A stretch of 64,000 bases of DNA from Populus alba (taxonomy: Eukaryota; Streptophyta; Magnoliopsida; Malpighiales; Salicaceae): positions 34,858,758 through 34,922,757 of the forward strand of contig NC_133284.1 in assembly GCF_005239225.2 (NCBI RefSeq), given 5' to 3'. Shown piece after piece: positions 20,060 to 33,169 of this stretch; position 1 is the first letter of the stretch; every line of letters begins with the position of its first letter. The notes beneath the pieces were generated by a model. That model saw only the letters and a program-made list of their open reading frames with translations, was not told where the DNA came from and did not search any database. The translations under genes and the position numbers were made by a program.

Positions 20060-22997
20060 ATGTCTTCTCTTCCTTACCCTTCCAAGCAATCGTCTGCAAG
20101 CGATCATAGGCTTAATTATCAGTCAACATCTTTGCGTTATAACCAGGAAATTAAGGCCACACTAGAAGTAAAAACTGTTGTTCCACCGCCAAGCAGTAGG
20201 GGAGGAGGAGAAGGTGCAGCCACTGATCATAATGGTGTTTTCTTGACTTGGGAGGATTTGTGGGTGACTGTTTCCAATGGGAAAAAAGGCAGTAAATCAA
20301 TCCTTCAGGGCTTAACTGGTTATGCTCAGCCTGGAGAGCTTTTGGCTATAATGGGTCCTTCAGGCTGTGGCAAGTCAACACTTCTTGATACATTGGCAGG
20401 TAACTAATTAAATAGTACTCAGCTTTTGGAGCATGCACATCACAACATATCTGATCCTCTCTGCTAATGTTGATCAAATCTTAAAAAACAAGCTCCCATA
20501 CATTATAAGATCACAATAACACTAATCAAGCTGATCTGCATAATCTTTCTTGACAGCTGATTTATGTGTTTCAAATGTTATAGTTTGACTTGAGTTTCTG
20601 TTGCAGGGAGACTGGGTTCAAGCACACGACAAACAGGAGACATACTAATCAATGGCCACAAACAAAGGCTGGCTTATGGTACATCGGTAAGGAAAAACAG
20701 ATTGAAGAAAATGATGAAAACATTATGAATTTTATATCATAAACTATAATATTTGAATAATCTTCGACAAATATTTTCTAAAAGGTTTTTTGTTTCATTG
20801 ATGCATACAGGCTTATGTAACTCAAGATGAAACCTTAATCACAACATTAACAGTCAAAGAAGCTGTGTACTACTCAGCTCAGCTCCAATTGCCGGACTCA
20901 ATGTCAAGGGCAGAAAAGAAAGAGAGAGCAGAGGTGACAATAAGAGAAATGGGGCTGCAAGATGCCATGAATACAAGAATTGGAGGGTGGGGATCTAAAG
21001 GACTTAGTGGTGGTCAAAAGAGGAGAGTGAGCATTTGCATAGAGATACTAAACACATCCGAAACTTCTCTTTCTTGATGAACCCACAAGTGGGCTTGATA
21101 GTGCAGCATCATATTATGTCATGAGCAGAATTGTTAGATTTGACCGCAAGGATGAAAATAGAAGAACTGTAATTGCATCCATTCATCAGCCTAGTGGTGA
21201 AGTCTTTCAGCTTTTCGACAGTCTTTGCCTGCTCAGTGCTGGTAAAGTAGTGTATTTTGGCCCAGCTTCTCAAGCAAATGAGGTATTTGAGCATCAAAAT
21301 TTTGTAGGCTTAGTTGATCTAGTATAGGAATTAACAGCTTGACTAATCCTCATCTATATTTTGTTTCAATATAGTTTTTTGCCTTAAATGGCTTTCCTTG
21401 CCCGACTCTCCAGAACCCATCCGATCACTTCCTGAAAACCATAAACAAAGATTTCGAAACGGTATGTTGTCTTATCCAAGGTCTGGCTTTACGGTATCTT
21501 TGGTTAATTAGTATACAAGGATAGAAGAGACGGAGACAATTAAGTATTGATTGGTTGAACACCAATGTAGACAATGGTGGCTTAAAGATTCATCTTAAAA
21601 TGTTCATAAAAATTCTGATTATGTTCTTCACAGGATCCTGAACAAGGTTTAGAAGATGAAATTACCGCAGAGGTAGCGATTAATACTCTTACAAAGGCGT
21701 ATAAATCATCAGACCATTATCAACAGGTTAAAAGACTAGTCACAGAAATATGTGAAAAGGTATACTCTAATTCCCTCCCAATTTTCTAAGTGATAAATTC
21801 TTGATATTACAGTCATTGAAAGGGATGATTAACAGTCAGATGGATACAGGATTGTGGGACATTAGAGGAAAGAAGCCATTCTAGCTTCCTTACTCAGTGT
21901 CTTGTGCTTACAAGAAGATCTTTCGTAAACATGTATCGAGATCTTGGGTACTATTGGTTGCGGGTCGCCATCTATGTCTCATTAGCATTAGGCCTTGCCA
22001 CTTTGTTTTACAACCTTGGATCTGATAATGATTCAATTCAGGTATGACATTAACATACAACTCAACCGGCCTTGATTTGATTTTATTAACTACAACTTAA
22101 TTAACATGGAGCCTAAAAAATCGATATGGTTTCAGGATAGAGGTTCTCTGCTAATGTTCATAGCTTCTTTCTTGACGTTCATGACAATCGGAGGATTCCC
22201 TTCTTTTGTGGAAGATATGAAGGTATAGACATAAATCAGTGCAAATATATTTTTGTTCCAAATTGTATGTTTATTTCTAAATGTTTTTCTCCTCTTGAAT
22301 CCAGGTATTTGAAAGAGAAAGGTTAAATGGGCACTATGGTGCCACTGCTTTTGTTTTTGGCAACACATTCTCTGCCTTTCCATACCTGTTGCTGATATCA
22401 GTAATTCCTGGAGCAATAACTTATTACCTTCCTGGACTTCACAAGGGATATGAACACTTCATATATTTTGTTTTAGTATTGTTTGCTTGCATGATGTTGG
22501 TGGAGAGCTTAATGATGACAGTTGCCAGTATGGTGCCAAATTTTCTGATGGGAATAATAACAGGAGCTGGGATTCAAGCTTTCATGGTTCTAAGTGGAGG
22601 GTTCTTTAGATTGCCAAATGATCTCCCTCAGCCATTCTGGAAGTATCCCATGTACTACATTGCCTTCCATAAGTATGCCTACCAAGGAATGTTCAAGAAC
22701 GAATTTGAAGGACTAACATTTCCTAGCAATCAAGCCGGAGGGCCACGGACGATTTCCGGCGAACAAATTCTGAGAGATCGATGGCAAGTGGAGATGGGTG
22801 TCTCCAAGTGGGTTGATCTTGCCATTTTGCTTGGAATGGTGGTTCTATACAGAATTTTGTTCTTGGTTATTATCAAGACCACGGAGAAGATAAAACCTAT
22901 TATTACAGCTATTGTATCGGTACCTCCCAAGCAAACAACACAAATCATGGAAATCCCCTTAACTACACCTTTGCATGGGGATCAATCTGTAGTCTAG
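20060..22997 (+). pseudogene. Half-size ABC transporter, G subfamily (WBC type), eight exons, one frameshift
   Basis: Exons by splice sites and protein similarity: 20060-20399, 20607-20686, 20811-21282, 21375-21461, 21634-21759, 21850-22041, 22136-22222, 22305-22997. All introns are GT-AG. The nucleotide-binding domain comes first: Walker [10 protein letters not shown] (20354-20380), a VTQDE Q-loop, signature LSGGQ (21003-21017), DEPTSGLD and an H-loop HQPSGE. About six membrane helices follow in exons 6-8, ending KTTEKIKPI. Without one extra A in the AAA run at 21050-21052, the frame closes at 691 codons, the normal size for ABCG11-like half transporters. As read, the frame shifts just before Walker B and stops at 21075-21077 after 228 residues. 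Such proteins dimerise in the plasma membrane and export lipids, wax/cutin precursors or volatiles; the substrate here is unknown. A one-base assembly error would make this an intact gene. The exon 6 acceptor is weak but is the only one keeping frame. Confidence 0.9.
21050..21052 (+). other. Single-base insertion in ABCG coding sequence
   Basis: The AAA run has one A more than the frame allows. Removing one restores ILTHPKLLFLDEP, the standard Walker B block. This is the only lesion found in the eight exons. Confidence 0.85.
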
Positions 22998-23111
22998 GAG
23001 GATCAAATCGCTTATGTTAGCGAGCATTGAAGAGTAAATTTACTCTGCTTGCTACACAGTACTTAAGCTAGTATCAAGCTCAGCACCTTTTCCTTTATTA
23101 ATGTCTTGGCT

Positions 23112-23117
23112 AATAAA
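23112..23117 (+). terminator. Probable polyadenylation signal of ABCG gene
   Basis: AATAAA lies 115 bases after the stop codon, with TG/T-rich sequence following. Confidence 0.5.
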
Positions 23118-23849
23118 ATTCTGTTGCAAGCTCTCAATTTGTTCTCTAATATTAGGTTTACAAAGTTGCAGACGAGACCAATATGGGAGCTTAAGGGCTA
23201 GCTTCTTTCAAGAAGCTATGCTTGGAGCTTTTAGTCCAACCTCTTAAAGACAATGTAGAGGTTTAGTGTATTGTTAAGGTCTTGGCTGATTGCGAATATA
23301 TCTTAATATATATATGTAAAGGCAGAAAATTTAAATCGATGTTAAGGTCTCAACTGATTGCACGTAAATTTTAAAATCTCTCTATTTAAATTTTTATGTG
23401 GCTTGAATTTAAAATTAACTATATAAAAATTATTTTAAATATGGCCTAGTCGACTTGATTAGTTTAAAGATACCTTAACCAACTAATTTAAAAAAATCTA
23501 ATAATAAAATTAATATATAAAACCTCTCAACTTGAATCTTTGCACAACTTGAATTTAAAATTAAATCATAAGAGAATTGCGTTGATGTAATTAATTTGAA
23601 TTGGTCAATTTAAAGAAAAGACGAGAGATGAAAAAAAAAAAGAGCTTTTACTGTTTATATAAAAATCCTGTATTTTATTTGATATGTCATTTCGTTTGTT
23701 TTTTGCAATGAAAAACTATTTACAATTTATGTAAATCCCAATTTGTTTATTTAGTATAGAAATTAAAAAAAAAATTATTTTATTTTTTTCAATTCTATTA
23801 AATTTTTTAAAAGCGTTTTTAAAACACAAAAATAATTAGGTTTTTAGCC
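23118..23849. other. Intergenic DNA between ABCG gene and duplication copy 2
   Basis: AT-rich and non-coding. I recognise no element in it. Confidence 0.5.
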
Positions 23850-24897
23850 TCTTGGCCTTGGATTGAATAAGGAGATTGATATGTTTGGTGGATGGTCAGT
23901 AAAAAAAAAAGTAGTAGTAATATATATATATTTTTTAATTTAATGATAGATTTATTTTTCAATATTACTCTACTAGCTAGTTCTTCACAACAAAAAAAGA
24001 GGAGGAAGAAAATAAAGATGATTTTTATTTTATACTGTAGATTTTTTTTAATATATCACCAATTTTATCTCCAGCTAGTACTTCAAAAAGTTTGGAAATT
24101 CAAAGAATTTTATTTTCTTGAGTTGGTACTTTTTATACTTTGGTCATCCTTAATTTGATCCTTTGTCCTTCAAGTTGCATTTTGTGCAAATTTCAAAGTA
24201 CTACTTTTAGAAAAATAATTATTAAAAGTTATGTAAAATATAATTTTTAAGTACATATATTTTTTTAGAATAAGTTCTTAAGTATATATGGTGATAAATT
24301 AAAGGATGAATTACTAGTGGAAAGATATATAAAAATTGAAATTGGTAGTATTAGTAATGATAGGAAACAAAAACAAATATAGTTAAAGGTACTTGGTAAC
24401 TCTTTCATAATCACTATCCCAAATAATACTTTTTATAAGGCTATTTTTTTTCCGAACATAGTTTTTTAAATAAATAAAAAATATAAAAAATTAATTTAAA
24501 AAAGATTATGGATTGTTTGTCACTAAATTAACTCGGATTAATTATTTTTATTAAAAGAATAACATTTTGTTTTTTCTTTAATATTTTATATTAAAAAATC
24601 ATCTAGATAAACAACAGTTTTGTTGTGCCAATATATTATCCTACTCAACTAAAACTTCATCCAGTAGATTTGAATTTTAAATTTTTCAAATCAATCTAAC
24701 AGATCAAACATGATTAATAGCTATGATAAAAATCCAACGACATTGTTAGCAACTGCTTGCTTGTCTGATTTTATATTGCCTAGTTTTCATTTGCCAAAGA
24801 TTTCCTTGTGTCTTTTTTTTTTTCTTTTATTATAGTGGCGGCCTTGTTCTTGCTAGATTTTATGATGAACCATCTTATATCTCTCTCAAACTACATC

Positions 24898-24921
24898 TGC
24901 TGACACCGAATGGTGTTAGCA
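24898..24921 (+). other. Hairpin, copy 2
   Basis: Identical to the hairpin at 8643-8666: arms TGCTGACACC and GGTGTTAGCA, loop GAAT. Confidence 0.5.
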
Positions 24922-25073
24922 AATCCCAAGCTGTGGGAATAGGAAACTGACAAAGCTAGCATGGGCTTGCTGCGAGGGTTTTTGTCTTTTTTCTTCTTTT
25001 TTTCATCGCTGTGTTTATAAACACATCATTTCTTTCTAATTTGATTGTTGCTTTCCATTTTGCTTTTTTGCTG

Positions 25074-25140
25074 CAGAAAATATCTCTGTGGTAGGATGGA
25101 GACTGATCTAGAAACTAACGTTTCTGTTGAAAATCTTACA
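25074..25140 (+). other. Exon-like fragment, copy 2
   Basis: A copy of 8821-8890: TTTGCTGCAG followed by a short leader and an ATG at 25096, with the same 15 codons before a CA microsatellite. Confidence 0.3.
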
Positions 25141-25189
25141 CCTTTTACACACACACACATGAGGTGGCATGCCAGCGCACTGCCGCTAG

Positions 25190-28130
25190 CTTATATATAT
25201 ATATATATAACAAGTTTGCATGCTTATGAATTATGACTGATGGAGCCATGGAAGGTTGCCAAGCCGATAAATGAATACACAAATAACACGAAACTATCAA
25301 CCACCTTTGAAGGGACTGAAGGAGATAACAAGAGGCTCACAGGAGTTTTAAGGTCATCCATCCATCATAGTTGTCCCACCAAATGACCCAAAACAATTTA
25401 AATAAATGAATCACAGCTTTGTTTATATATAAACTATTATATTTAGTAACTATTTTATTTAATGTGCCCCCACCCCTTTTTTTTATCTTTTTAGATGTGG
25501 ACCAATTAAAAGATTGATATTATATGATATTATTATTTTCAACACCATAAACAAGAACAGCTTGAGCTGAAAAATGATAGATTGGAAAATATGAAGTCTC
25601 TTACAAAATAAAGCATATATATATATATATGAAATCTCACAAAATACGAAAATGATAGATTGCAATATACATATACACACAGAGAAAGCACCAAAATATG
25701 AAAATGACACCATCTTGTCGTGAGAAAATTTACTTCCTCTGAAGTCTGAGCTTGTTCTATATAGTCAGTACTCAGTACACGCAAAACACATTTGGGTGGG
25801 GGCGGCTAAAACTCTCCATCGAAGAGCAGTTACTGCCAAGTTATTGACATCAACTCCCTTTCGTGTGAATGGTACAAATTGGTAGGAATTGATTGTAAGC
25901 TGCTAGAGAGTTTGATACAAATCGTATTTGAAGTCTCGTACAAAAATTTAAATTTCAAAACCTGACTTCTAACAAGACCTCTAAGGACCCTAAAAAACAC
26001 TTAATAATAATAATAAAAAAAAAATTAACATGCTGATGGTTAGATTTTGTTCTAATCACCAGGTCGATTCAAGTTTTTGACTGGATTAGTCCATTTATTT
26101 TTTTAAAAAAAACATACACCAGTCTAGGCTTTATATAGATTGAGTAACGAGTTGATTTATTGAGTCAGTATAGGTTTTAAAACAATACATTAAAGGATTA
26201 TGAGTTTCAATCCCATTTGATAAAATTAAAAATTAAATATAAAATAATAATATGTTTGTATAAATTTTAAGTTTTTTAAAAAATTTCACTTGAGAATATA
26301 TGTTAAAAAGATTAATATAAAATTTAATACTCACCTAATAACTTAATTCTTTGGATTAAAATTTTTTTTTTTGACATAAATTAGCCCTTATAATCTAATA
26401 AAACTAATAACAAAAATACTAAAAAGCATGAGAAATTCATCACCCCCCTCATATTTCTCTATTCACCACTACAATGTGGTGATCATTTTATCATTCTCAT
26501 AAAAAAAATAAATGTATTTGGATTAAAAGTATTTTGATAATTTTATATAATTCATAAGTAATTATTGATTTATTTGGTGTATTTTTATCCTTGTATTTTT
26601 GTCTAATAAATCCCTACATTATTCAATACGATTATAACTAGAATTCTTTGTTATGCCGAAAATCTATAAAATATTTCTTCTAAATACATCAAGCTATATA
26701 TAAATAATTTATTAAAAAACAATAGCCTTGTTGCACCAAAATTAATCTGAAATACCTTATCATTAATAAGCTTTGCGCGTGCACCACAAAATTAATCTAA
26801 AATACCTTATAGTCTACAGACTATAATTTATGATGTCTTCGAGAAGGGTTTGCAATAATTTTATAAAGTAATGCTTTATCTTTAATCCAACAACTTGTTG
26901 AACTAAACACAACTTAAGTTATATTCTATATTGAATATGGTGAGAATTAATTTGGTCAAATCTAATAAATTAGTGAATTAATATGTGACCCAATCAAAAT
27001 ATGAGAGAGATTCAATTTTAATTTTTTTTTTTAAAATTATTTAGATTAATACATCGATGAAAGATTGAATTTTATATAGCCATGCTTAACAAGACTTTGT
27101 TTTGTAATTGGCTACTTGTGATGAGTAACATCAATTGCAGTTTTCATTCATTTACTGTGCCTTTATTCGGTGCAAAATAGTCAGTGTGGACTCATTTAAT
27201 GATGGATTGCCTAGATATTTATGAACGTGTGGCCTTGATGTAATTGGCCACTACTCGATGTAAGAGAAAAACAAATTATACGGAGAAAGGTTACACCAGC
27301 CAAACACATCCTACCACATCAATTTCGACCAAGATTGTGACAAAAACGTTACAATTGAAAATACATGATTAACGGATGATTTTTTTTTTTCTAATTTGAC
27401 TTTATTAAGCAATTGAAAATAAAATAGGTTGTTACCTTGAAATTGTATAAATAGATAACAAATTAGGATTTTCAAGTTGATAAGTTAATTTTTGGACGCT
27501 AAATTTTCAGGAAACGTAAGCATTAATATATAAGTAGTTAGTTTGAGAATTTTGATTAATTTAAGGAGTATATTTGGATCCTTTTATGTTTCCTTAGAAA
27601 CAATATGATTGATTATGTTCTAATTAAAAATAAATAAAATTTTTTATATATTTTTTTTCCAGTATATTTCAAGGGAATATTTTCATTGGTAAAATTTATT
27701 GTAATTTACCGACGAAAATATTTCGTTAATATTTTTTTTTGTATTTATCAATTTTCTAATAGTAGTTGTTGACTAACCCAAAGTATCAATTTTATATAAT
27801 AAGTTTTAAGATGTATATATTGTTGAAAGATTAACCTAGATTGATAAACATGTTATATGGTTTACTAGCTACTTGGTCTGTGCTTTACTGTGAGTTGGAT
27901 ATAACAAAAATTAACACAAAAACATAAATATGCAAGTGTTTCTGACGTGTTTTTTGACATTAAAAATAATAATAATTGTAAAAGACCAACATATGCATTT
28001 AATTAAATAAATCAAGAATTATTTATGTTAAAGAAAGTCAATAATGGTACCCACAAATTGAACTGGAAAGTTGAAAGATCGATGTAGATGAACAATAAAA
28101 GTCTCCTAAACTTTTTTAGAAGAGAGTTAC
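25190..28130. other. AT-rich non-coding DNA of duplication copy 2
   Basis: Collinear with 10640-14507 minus several indels. I see no gene. TA microsatellites lie near 25187-25210 and 25616-25631. Confidence 0.6.
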
Positions 28131-28411
28131 TGTTAAGGAGATAGAGATTGTTATATATTTGAGTGCTAACTCTTTTTTTTTTTTTTTTATGTTTTTCAAG
28201 AGTTTTGTATTGTACTTTGTATTGTTAAATAATACATTTAGTTTATTTATTTATTTATTAAAGGTATAATAGTATTTTCTATTAAAATTATATATAATCT
28301 TTTTGTATTTAGGTTAACTCAAACATTTTAGAATAAACAGATTAAAGAGAATTCAAGTTTCTTTCTCTTTTATGTTCATTTTTTTTTATGTTAATCTGGA
28401 TTAATTTAACA
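28131..28411 (+). repeat. 5' LTR of copia, copy 2 (281 bp)
   Basis: The repeat begins TGTTAAGGAG and ends TTAATTTAACA with an intact CA. The PBS TGGTATCAAAG follows at 28412. It pairs with 14508-14782. Confidence 0.8.
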
Positions 28412-28713
28412 TGGTATCAAAGTTGATTTTATGGAACAAGGTTAATCCCAAACATAGCTTTTCGCGGATCCAATTTTTTTTTTTTTTTGAGTAATATTTT
28501 GTCTTTCGCTTCTACAAAAACGGGTATTTGTCTTTCCTTTAGCTTTTGCAATTTGATATTTGCATTCAATTTCTGTAATTTATGTTATGTTTTGGAGTAA
28601 TATATAATTTCAAGAAGATATTAGTTTAGTTTTTGCGATATTTGTTTAGTTTTTGCATTCTAGTACTTTGTCTTTCATTGCTTTTGCATTATGGTTCTTT
28701 TTTGTTTGTTAAT

Positions 28714-29823
28714 TATGGCTACCAAAAGAGATGATTCGCCTCAATCTGTGAGTGTGAGTTTGGATGGAAAGAATTATTCATACTGGAGTTATGTAATGAG
28801 AAATTTCCTTAAGGGTAATAAGATGTGGGGATATGTTAGTAGAACTTATATGATGCCTAAGAATACTGAGGATGAGGATGCTATTTTGATAGATACATGG
28901 GAAGTAAGCAATGCAAAGATTATTAATTGGATCAACAATTCTGTTGAGCATTTCATAGGTACATAGTTGGTGAAATATGAGACAATAAAGGAGGTTTGAG
29001 ATCATCTGCAAAGGTTATTCACGCAATCAAATTTTACAAAGCAATACCAGTTAAAGAATAACATACGAGCTCTTCATCATAAGAATATAAGTATTCAAGA
29101 GTTTTATTCTGCTATGACAGATCTTTGAGATTAATTAGCTTTTACATAATTGGCAGAATTAAAGGTATGTGGTGCCTATATTAAGTGTAGAGAGCAGCAA
29201 CGATTTGTATAGTTTTTAACAGCACTTTGTAGTGATTTTGAAAGACTTAGAGGTTCAATTCTGCATCGTTCTCGACTGCCCTATATTGACTTTGTTGTTA
29301 ATGAGTTATTTCTTGAAAAAATACGTCTTCAGTCTTATTCTAAAAAGAGAATTCTTTCTGCTTCGAATCCTTCTGTACTAGCAGTACCTTTTAATTCATT
29401 ATCTAATCATCAAAATAAGCTTTACACAAAAGTTGGCTTTGATGAGTGCAATTTCTGTAAGAAAAAAGGTCATTGGAAAGCCTAGTGTCCCAAGTTGAAA
29501 CAACAAAATCAAGCTTGAAAGCATGACAGCCAGTCATAATCTAATGCTCATAGACCACCTTAGAGTTATAAACCACCACACCATAATACTGCAATAGTAA
29601 CTTCATCGGGCCCTGTCACCTATCTTAGTACTTTAGCTAATCAATTTCAGAAGTTTCTCTCCTTACAACCACAAGCAATGTTTGTTTCTCCCTCCATAGG
29701 TAAGTTGCCTCATAGTTTCTTAGGCATTTAATATTCTGAATGGATCTTAGATTCTAGTGCTTCACATCATATGTCTCCAGATTCTTCATATTTTACCTCT
29801 GTATCCCTTTCACCCTTCATTCC
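28714..29823 (+). pseudogene. copia gag and protease start, copy 2
   Basis: The ATG at 28714 opens MATKRDDSPQSVSVSLDGKN, with the gag motif YWSYVMRNFLKGNKMWGYV. The frame is then broken at positions where relatives have Trp or Gln (TAG near 28964, TGA near 28997 and 29127, TAA, and TAG near 29209 and 29483). The zinc knuckle CNFCKKKGHWKA-C is well preserved near 29447-29490. The protease begins WILDSSASHHM near 29741. Coding stops at the Ogre insertion at 29824. Confidence 0.85.
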
Positions 29824-30565
29824 TATCGTACCCGCTCGAGAGCTCGACGTCAAGGCGACTCTTCCTGATAGTAGGGATTGATGTTGTGGTCTTTGTTTTG
29901 TGAAAAAGGGAGTTGCCACCTAGTATTATGGTCACTAGAAAACCTAACTAGTCTTTCAGAGATTTTAAGGCAGGGGACTAGTTGCGTAAATGGAAGGTTT
30001 TAGCACCCCTAGTACGCCCTACCTAAGGTAAGCTGCTTGGTGTTTGGTTTGCCTTGTAATTGCTATGGTGTTGATGTTCTTTAATCCCATTACTTTCCTA
30101 GGATATAAGTCTGCTCTGATGAACAAACTTGGATTCAAAGTCAAAGGGAAAGAACCTTGGCCAATACGGGGCATACCTTTAGATATGTCTGTAGGGTGCC
30201 AAAAAGAAACAGTGCAGATCTCTTGAAGTCTATGTTTGATTTGAAATAAATTCAGAATTTATAAATTTGGAGACAACTAAGATAGAAATATAAGGAGATT
30301 CAATGTGCCTAAAAGCTAATTTTTCCCTTAGTATTTCAAGTGTTCGCGACTCATAAATCGCAAGGAAGAGGAAAAAAAAACTAAGAAATCTAAGGAAATT
30401 CAAAGTGCTTTAAAAACCCATTTTTGCCTTAGTATTTCATATTTTTTTATGGCTCATAAATTGTGGAATCAAAATTTGAAATGTCCTCAATTATAATTGA
30501 GGCTTCTTCCAAGGATGTGCTATTAAATGGTTCAAAATAAAATTTCAGACATAAATCTACCCTTA
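29824..30565 (-). repeat. 3' LTR of element A, part shared with 5' LTR
   Basis: Matches 43575-44315 base for base apart from scattered substitutions. It includes the conserved block GGGAGTTGCCACCTAG near 29908. The outer end reads TATCGTACCC, where a canonical end would give TG. Confidence 0.85.
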
Positions 30566-30595
30566 TGTTAAAACTAAACAAGTTGTATTTCTATT

Positions 30596-31083
30596 AACAA
30601 TATTTTGGATATTTACCTTTCATGGGTTTATTTGCCCTTATATTATCGAGGGATAATGACTTGTTATTCTAAGAAAAATTATTTGTTTGATGTTTATCAC
30701 TTAGGGTTTCTTTATCCAAATATTAATAGTGAACAATGGCTAATTATTCCCAATAATATTTTGAATATTAACCCTTTTGGGGTTTCTTTATCCAAACTTT
30801 TGTAGTGAATAATAACAAATTATTCCTAATAATATTTTGGATATTAACCCCTTTGGGGTTTATTTATCTCAACATTAATAATGAGGTTTATTTATCTCAA
30901 CATTAATAATGAATAATAACAAATTATTCCTAATAATATTTTGGATATTTATCCCTTTTGGATTTCTTTATCCAAACATTAATAATGAATAATAACAAAT
31001 TATTCCTAATAATATTTTGGATATTTACCTCATTTGGGATTTCTTTATCCAAACATTAATAGTGAATAAAGACGAATCCCTAA
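30596..31083. repeat. Minisatellite inside 3' LTR of element A
   Basis: About six units of roughly 76 bases, built on TAATATTTTGGATATT, a TTTGGGGTTTCTTTATCC-like stretch and AACAAATTATTCC. One unit has an internal extra copy near 30872-30905. The block is missing from the right LTR. Confidence 0.8.
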
Positions 31084-31094
31084 AAATAAGATTT

Positions 31095-32617
31095 TTATAT
31101 TTTCGAAATATTGGCCAACATCCTTTGAAATTTATAAACATGTTGTAAAATGAGTGCGCAACATAGTTTCTCAATCACGGTATACCTAGCCTCGCATTCT
31201 ATGAACTTCTTGCTTAGGTAATAAATGACCCTTTCCTTCCTTTCGGTCTCGTCATGTTGGCTAAGTACACACCCCATTGCTATTTTAGTTACTGTTAAGT
31301 ATAATATCAATGGCCTTTCTAGTAAAAAAGGAACAAGCAGGGGTGGATTCAGTAAATACTGCTTGATTTTCTCGAAAGCTTCTTTGCACTCTTCATTCCA
31401 AATTCTAGGATTCTTCTTCCTTAACAAACAAAAGATTGGATCGCAAGTCTTGGTTAACTGGGATTTAAACCGAGCAATGTAATTCAACCTTCCTAAGAAA
31501 CCTCTTACATCCTTCTTAGTCTTGGGAGCTGGCATAGATCGAATAGCCCTTACTTTGTCAGGATCCATTTCTATCCCTTTGTCACTCACCACGAATCCTA
31601 ACAACTTCCCACATTTTACACCGAATGAACACTTTGCAGGGTTAAGCCTTAACCTATATTTTCTTAGTCTTTCAAATAATTTCTTCAATATTTGGACATG
31701 ATTCTCTCCTTCTCTAGATTTAGCAATCATATCATCCACCAATACCTCAATCTCCTTATGCATCATATCATGAAATAGAGTCAACATGGCTCTTTGGTAG
31801 GTGGCCCCAGCATTCTTTAACCCAAATGGCATGACCTTGTAACAAAAGGTTCCCCATGGTGTTACAAATGTTGTCTTCTCCTTATCTTCTTGCGCCATTT
31901 TTATCTGATTGTAGCCCGAAAATCCATCCATAAAGGAATATGTGGAGCTACGTGCTGCATTGTCAACTAGCATATCTATGTGTGGCAGTGGAAAATTGTC
32001 TTTAGGGCTCGCCCAGTTTAAGTCCCTAAAGTCCACACAGACTTTGATCTTACCTTCCTTCTTGGGCACTACCACTATGTTGGACACCTATTGTGGGATT
32101 TGACTACCTTTAGAAATCCAGCATTCCACTATTTTTCAATTTCTGCCTTTACTTTGATTAAAATCTTTGAATGAGTTCTCTTCAACTATTGTTTAAATGG
32201 CTTGCATCCTTCTACCAATGGTACCCTATGTACTACAATATCAGTATCCAAACCAGGCATATCCATGTAAGACCAGGCAAAGACATCTACATAATCTCGG
32301 AGTAATACAATCAACTCTTCCCTTTCTTTAGGAGTGCTCATAGTCCCTATCTTTAGTTCTCTCTTAATTTCCTTAGTGCCCACATCTATGGTTTCAAGCT
32401 CCTTTTTAGCGGGTTTCCAATCTTGCTCTTGCTGCTCTATTAGTTTTGTGAATTCCCTAATGTTATTTTTATCACATTCTTCCTCTTCTACTACTACTAT
32501 ATATTCCTTAAAGTTTGGCCATTCATTCTCAATGTAAAGTGTAGGTGTTGTTATGGAAGATCCGCTTCTAGGAAACCTGAAAGCGGAAAGTGATGTGTAA
32601 ATGCACAGTAAAAACAT
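31095..32617 (-). pseudogene. Ogre-like reverse transcriptase of element A, C-terminally truncated
   Basis: The linker segment (32186-32617; IENEWPNFKEY, DVFAWSYMDMPGLD) leads into RT (31095-32087). The RT has NIVVVPKKEGKIKVCVDFRDLN, FMDGFSGYNQIKM, VMPFGLKNAGATYQR and the catalytic VLVDDM. The start of RNase H (PLILYLTVTKIAMGCVLSQHDE) and YLSKKFIECEARYT follow. The coding sequence then stops abruptly against LTR sequence at about 31150. A stop or frameshift lies between 32087 and 32186. RNase H and integrase are missing, so the element cannot move by itself. Confidence 0.88.
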
Positions 32618-32955
32618 AAAGATAAATTTTGAAAATGTATGATCTCATTAAAAGGAAAATCCCGTCTTTTGGCTAAAAAACAAGGATAAAATCCAATTGA
32701 CATCTCGAGCCTCTATGGATTGTCAATCAAAACGGAAAAAATAAGCAACAAAATTTGACAAAATAAAAAAACATTGTTGATTACATTTTGAACACCAACG
32801 GAGCTCCCAATTCTGGAACTTCTCTCCCTTGGCTAGCTTTTGAATGAAGGTCTTGGTGGCAACTTCTTCCAGAGTGTAGATGCTTAACTATGACATCACT
32901 TCGTCCCTTCTTCCAACTCCAGTCTCCTCCATAATGCCCTTAGCTTCATCTTCCT
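32618..32955 (-). pseudogene. Protease-RT spacer of element A
   Basis: Minus-strand sequence with decayed coding traces (GYDKEDEAKG, AKGEKFQNWEL). It corresponds to the spacer between PRO and RT, where Ogre elements are known to have an intron. Interrupted at 32956 by the solo LTR. Confidence 0.5.
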
Positions 32956-33169
32956 TGTCATAACCCAATTCTGGGTTATTCCCAAAAAATAACTTCTTTT
33001 TCAAAATAAAAATCAAAAAATAAAATAAAGGCTGGCAATATGGAGAAAGTTGGCCGGGGAATTAAGCTGCAATTTTTTGTACCCCATTATGTCCAAAAAA
33101 GGAGAAAACAATGCAAATTCAAGGTTAAATTAAATGATTATTGGACGCATTTGCATAAAAATTAAGTCC

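Noticed and set aside
21784..21849. Alternative acceptors for ABCG exon 6 (for example after TTACAG at 21812 or TAACAG at 21836)
   Set aside because: Both give early stops. Only the acceptor at 21849 keeps the frame and restores the family sequence.
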